DNA from: Gammaproteobacteria bacterium
GTDB lineage: Bacteria; Pseudomonadota; Gammaproteobacteria; Steroidobacterales; Steroidobacteraceae
Direction: 5' to 3'
Length of the DNA: 38,459 nt
NCBI GenBank assembly: GCA_027459765.1
Contig: DAIDHD010000057.1
Location: forward strand, 1 to 38,459
The first letter of the stretch is position 1. Each line of letters starts with the position of its first letter. The notes under the pieces are model-generated. The model worked only from the letters and a program-made list of their open reading frames with translations, did not search any database and had not been told where the DNA came from. Shown piece after piece: positions 33,049-38,459 of this stretch. The translations under genes and the position numbers were made by a program.

Positions 33049-35277
33049 ATGGGCGTGAACGCGCCGCGATACAAGGCCTTCATCAGCTACAGTCACCGCG
33101 ACTCCTCCTGGGCAGGCTGGCTGCACAAGGCGCTCGAGTCCTATCGACCGCCGCGGCAACTAGTCGGCACGGAGACGCGCAACGGTGTCGTGCCGAAGCG
33201 CCTCGCGCCGGTGTTCCGCGATCGCGACGAACTCGCGAGCGCCACCGACCTCGGCGCCGTGCTCACCCAGGCGTTGTCCGACTCCGCGACCCAGATCGTC
33301 ATCTGCTCGCCGGCGTCCGCGAAGTCGCGTTGGGTCAACGAGGAGATCCTCGCCTTCAAGCGCCTCGGGCGGGAGGACCGCATCTACTGTCTGGTGGTCG
33401 GCGGCGAACCGTTCGCGTCGAACGATCCCGCAAGGCTCGACGAGGAATGCTTTCCGCCGGCGTTGCGCTACAAGCTCGCCGCCGACGGCAGCTTGAGCGA
33501 CGTGCCTGCCGAACCGGTGGCGGCCGACGCCCGTCCCGGCAAGGACGGCAAGGCCAACGCCAAGCTCAAGCTCATCGCCGGCGTGCTTGGGTTGGGCTTC
33601 GACTCGTTGCGGCGGCGCGAACAGCAGCGGCGCACGCGCCAACTGGTGGCGCTCACGAGCGGCGCAGTCGCCGGTATGATCGTCACCTCGGGCCTCGCCG
33701 GGTATGCCTACATTCAGAGGCGCAAGGCCGAGCACGAGACCGCGCGCGCCGAAGCCGAAGCGGATGCCGCGCGCCGCACCACCAACTTCCTGGTCAATCT
33801 CTTCCACATCCTCGATCCGAGCGAGGCACGCGGCAATCAGGTCACGGCGCGCGAGATGCTGGACAGCGGCGCGGCGCGCATCGACCGCGAGCTCGCGGCG
33901 CAGCCCGCGATCCGCGCCCGCCTGATGGACACCATCGGCACCGTCTACACGGGACTCGGGCTGTACAAGAAGGCACGCCCCCTGCTCGACGGTTCGGTGA
34001 AGTTGTGGCAGAGCCTACCAGACGCGGATGCTTACTCGCGCTCGGTGGCGTTAGAACACGACGGGGACCTATTGACGTTGGAGGCGAACTTCCCTGCGGC
34101 GGAGCGCGCCTATCGCGAGGCCATCGGCCTACAGACGGCGCATCCCAAGGATCGCAAGTACCAGGTGGAACTCGCGCGTTCCCTGCACGGACTCGCGCAG
34201 GTGCTGCGACAGGAGGGCAACTACACCGAAGCCGATCGGAACCTGCGGCTCGCGCTCGACCTCGAACGCGCGGTGCCCGACGAGCTCAGCGGCGACGTGC
34301 CGGTGACCCTCAAGGACCTCGCCAACGTCATGGTGGACGCCGGCAACCTCAACGGCGCCATTCCGGTGATGCGCACAGCGCTCGCCATGGAGCGCGAACT
34401 GCGCGGCGACACCCCGCATCCGGATCTCGCCGACACGATCAGCGATCTCGGTCTCATCCTGGAGCAGCACGGGGACTACGACGAGGCGGAAGGGCTCGAC
34501 CGCCAGGCGCTCGACATGATGCGCCGCCTGCTGGGCGATCGGCACGCCGAGATCGCCACGGCGATGAACAATCTGGCGCTGGTGCTGCAGGACAAGGGCA
34601 AACTTGGCGAGGCCGAACAGGAATTCCAGCAGGCGCTCAGTCTGCAGCGCGAGGTGCTCGGCGAGGTACACCCGGACACCGCCAACATGCTCAACAACCT
34701 GGCGTTCGTGCAATACGACCGCGGCCACACCGCCGAGGCGCTGAACACCGAGCGCGAGGCGCTCGGGATCTACCAAAAGTTGTTCCCGAAGGACCACCCC
34801 GACGTCGCGCGCCTCATGAACCGCATCGGCTTCTGGCTCACCGAGTCGGGCGACTACGTGGAGGCCGACCAGGTGCTGCGCGCGGCGCTCGCGATGCGCG
34901 AGCGGCTTTTCGGAGCGAACAATCCGGAAACGGCCACCAGCCTGATCCACCTCGCCATCCTGCAGGTGGCCACCAGTGACTGCTCGGCCGCGCTCGCCTC
35001 CTCGCGGCGGGCCATCGACATCCTCACACCGGCGCTGTCGGCGACGCACTGGAAGGTAGCGGTGGCGATGAGCGCGGAAGGCGCCGCGCAGGGCTGCAGG
35101 GGCGACCGCGGCGGCGCACAGACGACGTTGGCCAAGAGCATCGAAATCCTGGACAAGGACGGCGGCGCGCCACCGGAGTATCGGGCGCTCGCCCACAGCT
35201 ATCTCAAAAACCTCGGCTTGCACCAACGCCCGAGCGCGGCGCACGCACTCAAGGCAATGGCCGCCGCTTCGCACTGA
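33049..35277 (+). CDS. TIR domain-transmembrane-TPR protein
   Basis: The 742-residue protein has three parts. Residues 8-125 are a TIR domain with YKAFISYSHRDSSWA at the start and SRWVNEEI, where E99 lies four residues after W95 as in catalytic NADase TIR domains. A basic stretch (about 187-198) precedes one membrane helix (about 199-222). From about 270 to 730 there are at least eight TPR repeats of the kinesin-light-chain (TPR_10/12) type, for example DLANVMVDAGNLNGAIPVMR and NNLALVLQDKGKLGEAEQEFQQAL. Charges around the helix suggest TIR in the cytoplasm and TPR in the periplasm. The ATG at 33049 is 3 bases after GGGAG; GTG at 33055 would have better spacing, and GTG 33001 is possible. No partner gene is obvious. 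Confidence 0.88.
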   Translation: MGVNAPRYKAFISYSHRDSSWAGWLHKALESYRPPRQLVGTETRNGVVPKRLAPVFRDRDELASATDLGAVLTQALSDSATQIVICSPASAKSRWVNEEILAFKRLGREDRIYCLVVGGEPFASNDPARLDEECFPPALRYKLAADGSLSDVPAEPVAADARPGKDGKANAKLKLIAGVLGLGFDSLRRREQQRRTRQLVALTSGAVAGMIVTSGLAGYAYIQRRKAEHETARAEAEADAARRTTNFLVNLFHILDPSEARGNQVTAREMLDSGAARIDRELAAQPAIRARLMDTIGTVYTGLGLYKKARPLLDGSVKLWQSLPDADAYSRSVALEHDGDLLTLEANFPAAERAYREAIGLQTAHPKDRKYQVELARSLHGLAQVLRQEGNYTEADRNLRLALDLERAVPDELSGDVPVTLKDLANVMVDAGNLNGAIPVMRTALAMERELRGDTPHPDLADTISDLGLILEQHGDYDEAEGLDRQALDMMRRLLGDRHAEIATAMNNLALVLQDKGKLGEAEQEFQQALSLQREVLGEVHPDTANMLNNLAFVQYDRGHTAEALNTEREALGIYQKLFPKDHPDVARLMNRIGFWLTESGDYVEADQVLRAALAMRERLFGANNPETATSLIHLAILQVATSDCSAALASSRRAIDILTPALSATHWKVAVAMSAEGAAQGCRGDRGGAQTTLAKSIEILDKDGGAPPEYRALAHSYLKNLGLHQRPSAAHALKAMAAASH

Positions 35278-35308
35278 AGGCGAGCGCACTGCCGTCGCAC
35301 CCGACGAG

Positions 35309-35338
35309 AACGCTCCGCGGCGCCTTCGCGGAGGCGTT
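35309..35338 (+). terminator. Terminator-like hairpin after the TIR-TPR gene
   Basis: AACGC-TCCGCG and CGCGGA-g-GCGTT form an 11-bp stem with one bulge and a loop of about seven bases, 31 bp after the stop. The T-containing stretch that follows (GCTCTCCATTTGTC) is imperfect. This is the strongest stem in the gene gaps of the window. Confidence 0.5.
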
Positions 35339-35379
35339 GCTCTCCATTTGTCATATCGCCAGTTTTTGCAGTGCGATTG

Positions 35380-35406
35380 TTGCCGTAATCAAAATCGTGC
35401 TAGCCT
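35380..35406 (+). promoter_or_regulatory. Extended -10 promoter of the Ig-repeat protein gene
   Basis: TTGCCG (35380-35385), a 15-bp spacer and TGCTAGCCT with -10 at 35401-35406. Surrounding DNA is AT-richer than the rest of the window. The 11-mer CGTGCTAGCCT is identical to that before the efflux operon. The leader would be about 95 bases, and the ribosome binding site is GGGGGA (35498-35503). Confidence 0.45.
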
Positions 35407-35511
35407 CGGTCGCAAATCAGCGACAGGGTTGTCAAGAGGCCTCCGTCCCAGAACGGATGCGCGAAACAGGAACGGTTTCACAAATTTGCTTATCTTCGGG
35501 GGATGGCTACG

Positions 35512-38459
35512 ATGCGCAAGCAGCTCCAGGTACACGGCTGGTGGGTTCGACTGATCACGGGGCTCGCCGCACTGGCGGCGGCCGGCGGCGCGCACGCGGA
35601 GTTCCTGCGCGTCACCGCCGCCAATGCCGATAACAACTCCATCTACGACGTCACCTTCTCGCCGGGCAACACCACGGCGCTGAACAGTGACGGCGCCTCG
35701 CACGGGAGCTTCAGGGCGCTGGTGCAGATCCCGAACATCACCACCGGTACGGTGGATGTGCTCGCGGCGGACACCCAGAACGGACAAATCGTTCGCTACA
35801 CCCCGGCGGTCGGTGCGACGGTAGCGAGCGTGCGCACGGTGTGGAGTTACGCGACGGCCGGCGTCGGGCCGGCGCACCCGGACGGCCTGTCCATCGACGC
35901 CGCCGGCAATCTCTACATGGTGTCGTCGAAGCTCAATGACGACTCCACTTCGCAGGTCTGGGTGCTGCCCGCACAGTCCACGTCGGCGACCGGCTATGCC
36001 GCGACGCCGCTGCTGATCGACGCGACCTTCTCCACGGCGAACGGCGTCAAGCTGCTGCGCGAGACCGCGGTCGCCACCAGCACGACCGCTGCGTGGAGCC
36101 CTGGCGACCTGCTCGTGCTGGTGGGCAATGCCAGCAACTCCGGTTCGAAGAACAATACCAACGACGCCGACGTGCTCGTGTATCGCGCGGGCAGCATCGC
36201 GCAGGTGCTCACCGGCGGCGGGCCGCGCACGGCGCCCGACGCGATCCTCATCTCGCCCACCCAGTTCCCCGGCGGCGAGTATCCCTTAGGCATGGATTTC
36301 TGGCCGGCCGATGCGACGGTTACGCATGCAACGCTCCTGATCGCGACCACGGCGGGACGCATCCTGCGCTACGACTTCAGTGCGAGCGGCACCGGCTACA
36401 CCCCGTCGCTGGTCCAGGTGTTCGCGAGCGGCCTGGGCTCGGGTCTGCAGAAACTCAAGACGGGCCTGCAACTGGTCACGCCCTACGCCTACGTGTCACA
36501 AACGTTGTCGAAGAACAGCGGGCAGATCCTGGAGATCGGCGCACCCACGAGCAGCGCGGGCAACAATCTCGTGGCCACCGTGAGTCAGGGGGTGGGCGCG
36601 GTCGACGGACTGGCGGTGACCCGCAACGACGCGGTTGCCGTGTCGGCCTGCCTGACGGCGACCGGCTGCGACCTGAGCGGCGGCGTGATCCCGCACCAGA
36701 TCAACGCGAGCGCGACCTCGACGCCCGGCGGTAACGCCATCGAGGCCACCTGTGTCGTGGTCTCCGATCCGCGCGTGCACGGCGGGGTGTGCGACGGCAC
36801 GACGCTCAACGTGTCGACGCTTTGCCCCGGTTTCGGCAACGAAGTGATTCCCGGCACGATGTGTGGCGCCTCCGGCCCCACCGGCGCCGGCTTCGCCCTG
36901 GTGCGCACGAATGCGCCCGGCGTCGACGGCATTCCCGGACTCTTGGTGTACAGCCAGGAAAATCCGGACCAGATCCTGCCGCCCGCGCCGGGACTGACCA
37001 ATCCGGGCTGTCCCAATGCCGTCGTCGCCTGGGCGCCGCGCTCCGATGCGGTGCCCAGCGAAGGCAGCATCGTCGAAGTGGACCCTGTGACGGGCTTGAC
37101 CGAACTCACCGAGCTGACCGGCTACTGTGACTCCGCGGGTGAAGGCTCTCGCGGCATGTCGGTATTCGGTGTGGGCTTTACGCTCAACACGGCCGCCATC
37201 GCGGGCGGCATGCCGGGCTACGCGCAGACCAAGTACAACTCGCTCTACGCCACGGTGGACGGCGCCAACATCGTGCCGGCGGTGAAGCAGCCTCTGGAGA
37301 GCGCGCTCGGCATCGTCAACGCCTACCTCTCGCAGGGCGACTACGCCTGCGCGGCCGCCCAGACGGTGGCAACCGACGCGTTGGTCGGCGGCGACGGCAG
37401 CCCGGCCACGGATTATCCCGGGGACACAAACAACCCGAACCCCTGGGGCGAGATCCGCGGTCGCCTGGCCAATCTCTACTTCACCCTCAACACCCGCATC
37501 CTGGGCAACAAGGTGAATGCCGAGTGGCCGCTGGTGGCGCCGGACGCGCCGCCGGTGTGTCCGGCGGCAACGGCAAGCCTGAGCGCGGCGCCTGCGAATA
37601 TCGCCACGGGCAGCACGGCGACACTCACCTGGAGTTCGCAGCACGCGTATGCGTGCACGGCCTCGGGTGGCTGGAGTGGCGGCCAGCCGGTGAGCGGGAC
37701 GTTCACGACCGGCGCGCTGTCGTCGACGACGACCTACACGCTGACGTGCTCGGGGCTCGGCGGTTCGTCGAGCACCTCGAGCGCCACCGTCACCGTGGTG
37801 CCGCCACCGCAGATCAACTCCTTCGCGGCGAATCCGACGTCGATCGCCGCCGGCGGCTCGACTACGTTCAACTGGTCCGCGACCGGGGCGTCCTGCGCCA
37901 TCTCGGGCGGCGGCTTCAACTTCGCCAATCTGGGTACAAGCAGCAACCTGACGGTGTCCGGGATCAACGCGACCACCACGTTCGCGCTGGCGTGCGCGAA
38001 CTCGGTCCAGCAGACGGTCTCGGCCACCGCCACGGTCACGGTGGTGCCGGCGCCGACCATCGGCTCGTTCACCGCCAATCCGACCACGATCGCCGCCGGC
38101 GGCTCGACCACGCTCAGTTGGTCGGCGACCGGCGCGTCCTGCGCCGTGTCCGGTGGCAATCAGACCTACTCCAACCAGCCGGTCAGCGGTTCGCTGGTGA
38201 TCCCGTCGGTCAATGCGACCACCACGTTCGCGCTGGCGTGCGCGAACTCGGTCAAGCAGACGGTGTCAGCCACCGCCACGGTCACGGTGGTGCCGGCGCC
38301 GACCATCAGCTCGTTCACCGCCACGCCCTCGAAGGTCGAGGAAGGCCAATCGAGCACGCTGGCGTGGTCGGCTACCGGTTCGTCGTGCAGCCTCGCGGGT
38401 GGCGGAATCGCCGTCAGCGGCTTGCCGGTGAGCGGCACGTACAACACCGGCCCGATCCG
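35512..38459 (+). CDS. Large secreted protein with Ig-like repeats, 3' end cut by the window
   Basis: The frame is open from the ATG at 35512 to the end of the window (982 codons), so the protein is incomplete. GGGGGA 8 bases upstream favours this ATG over the one at 35503. It starts with a clear signal peptide ending GGAHA. Residues about 25-680 hold beta-rich segments such as HPDGLSIDAAGNLYMVS and GRILRYDFSASG, like a beta-propeller of the NHL/YncE kind, with a Cys-containing second half. From about 684 there are Ig-like repeats of 82 residues (full copies at 37801 and 38047, a partial fourth from 38293). Each has paired cysteines (SCAISG, FALACAN) and WSATG. It is probably extracellular or surface-bound. 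Function unknown. Confidence 0.85.
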   Translation, partial: MRKQLQVHGWWVRLITGLAALAAAGGAHAEFLRVTAANADNNSIYDVTFSPGNTTALNSDGASHGSFRALVQIPNITTGTVDVLAADTQNGQIVRYTPAVGATVASVRTVWSYATAGVGPAHPDGLSIDAAGNLYMVSSKLNDDSTSQVWVLPAQSTSATGYAATPLLIDATFSTANGVKLLRETAVATSTTAAWSPGDLLVLVGNASNSGSKNNTNDADVLVYRAGSIAQVLTGGGPRTAPDAILISPTQFPGGEYPLGMDFWPADATVTHATLLIATTAGRILRYDFSASGTGYTPSLVQVFASGLGSGLQKLKTGLQLVTPYAYVSQTLSKNSGQILEIGAPTSSAGNNLVATVSQGVGAVDGLAVTRNDAVAVSACLTATGCDLSGGVIPHQINASATSTPGGNAIEATCVVVSDPRVHGGVCDGTTLNVSTLCPGFGNEVIPGTMCGASGPTGAGFALVRTNAPGVDGIPGLLVYSQENPDQILPPAPGLTNPGCPNAVVAWAPRSDAVPSEGSIVEVDPVTGLTELTELTGYCDSAGEGSRGMSVFGVGFTLNTAAIAGGMPGYAQTKYNSLYATVDGANIVPAVKQPLESALGIVNAYLSQGDYACAAAQTVATDALVGGDGSPATDYPGDTNNPNPWGEIRGRLANLYFTLNTRILGNKVNAEWPLVAPDAPPVCPAATASLSAAPANIATGSTATLTWSSQHAYACTASGGWSGGQPVSGTFTTGALSSTTTYTLTCSGLGGSSSTSSATVTVVPPPQINSFAANPTSIAAGGSTTFNWSATGASCAISGGGFNFANLGTSSNLTVSGINATTTFALACANSVQQTVSATATVTVVPAPTIGSFTANPTTIAAGGSTTLSWSATGASCAVSGGNQTYSNQPVSGSLVIPSVNATTTFALACANSVKQTVSATATVTVVPAPTISSFTATPSKVEEGQSSTLAWSATGSSCSLAGGGIAVSGLPVSGTYNTGPI
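37561..38459 (+). repeat. Tandem 246-bp coding repeats (Ig-like domains)
   Basis: Repeat units begin near 37561, 37801, 38047 and 38293. The last three are spaced exactly 246 bp (82 codons) apart; the first is about 240 bp and more diverged. The stretch 37969-38077 differs from 38215-38323 by only four bases in 109, so these copies duplicated recently or are kept alike by gene conversion. The array continues past the window. Confidence 0.9.

Noticed and set aside
37561..38459. Regularly spaced repeats considered as a CRISPR or satellite array
   Set aside because: The unit is 246 bp, stays in one open frame and encodes Ig-like domains, with no short repeat/spacer structure.

Overview
The window is GC-rich, densely coded chromosomal DNA from a Gram-negative bacterium. 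Evidence for Gram-negative: an outer-membrane efflux protein with its RND pump, exported periplasmic-type enzymes and a lipid-linked sugar module. The gene set (KdpFABC-DE, RND efflux, penicillin-acylase family enzymes, NNP nitrate transporter, cytochrome b561) and frequent GTG starts suggest a high-GC proteobacterium, perhaps Xanthomonadales/Nevskiales-like. That placement is inference. I see no phage, insertion sequence, CRISPR array or rRNA.

Layout. 2-77: tRNA-Ala(CGC) on the minus strand with its promoter. 271-1984: a Bcp-type peroxiredoxin, a membrane-anchored histidine phosphatase and a MobA/MocA-like nucleotidyltransferase. 1954-9996 (minus): a complete potassium operon in the order unnamed microprotein, kdpF, kdpA, kdpB, kdpC, kdpD, kdpE, with overlapping or near-touching genes. 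A tandem 11-bp repeat upstream may be the KdpE site. 10123-12916: L-threonine aldolase, a cytochrome b561 and an amidase. 12946-16340: a secreted Ntn-hydrolase acylase coupled by a GTGA overlap to a GT2-GtrA polyprenyl-phosphate glycosyltransferase.

16315-25439 looks like an envelope-response module. A response regulator, sensor kinase and GT39 glycosyltransferase run leftward. An NodT-type outer-membrane factor, a short periplasmic adaptor and a heavy-metal-type RND pump run rightward from the same 104-bp intergenic region. The GT39 converges with the GT2-GtrA gene, so a lipid-linked sugar supplier and a possible user lie side by side.

25830-32914: a second acylase, a Cys-rich exported protein, an M20 metallopeptidase, an orphan ModA-like binding protein and an NNP-family nitrate/nitrite transporter. 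33049-35277: a solitary TIR-transmembrane-TPR protein. 35512 to the window end: the 5' part of a large secreted protein ending in near-identical 82-residue Ig-like repeats.

No wholly new system can be proven from sequence alone. The best leads are the kdp microprotein, the two-component/efflux/glycosyltransferase module, the TIR-TM-TPR receptor-like protein, and the acylase coupled to a lipid-sugar synthase.
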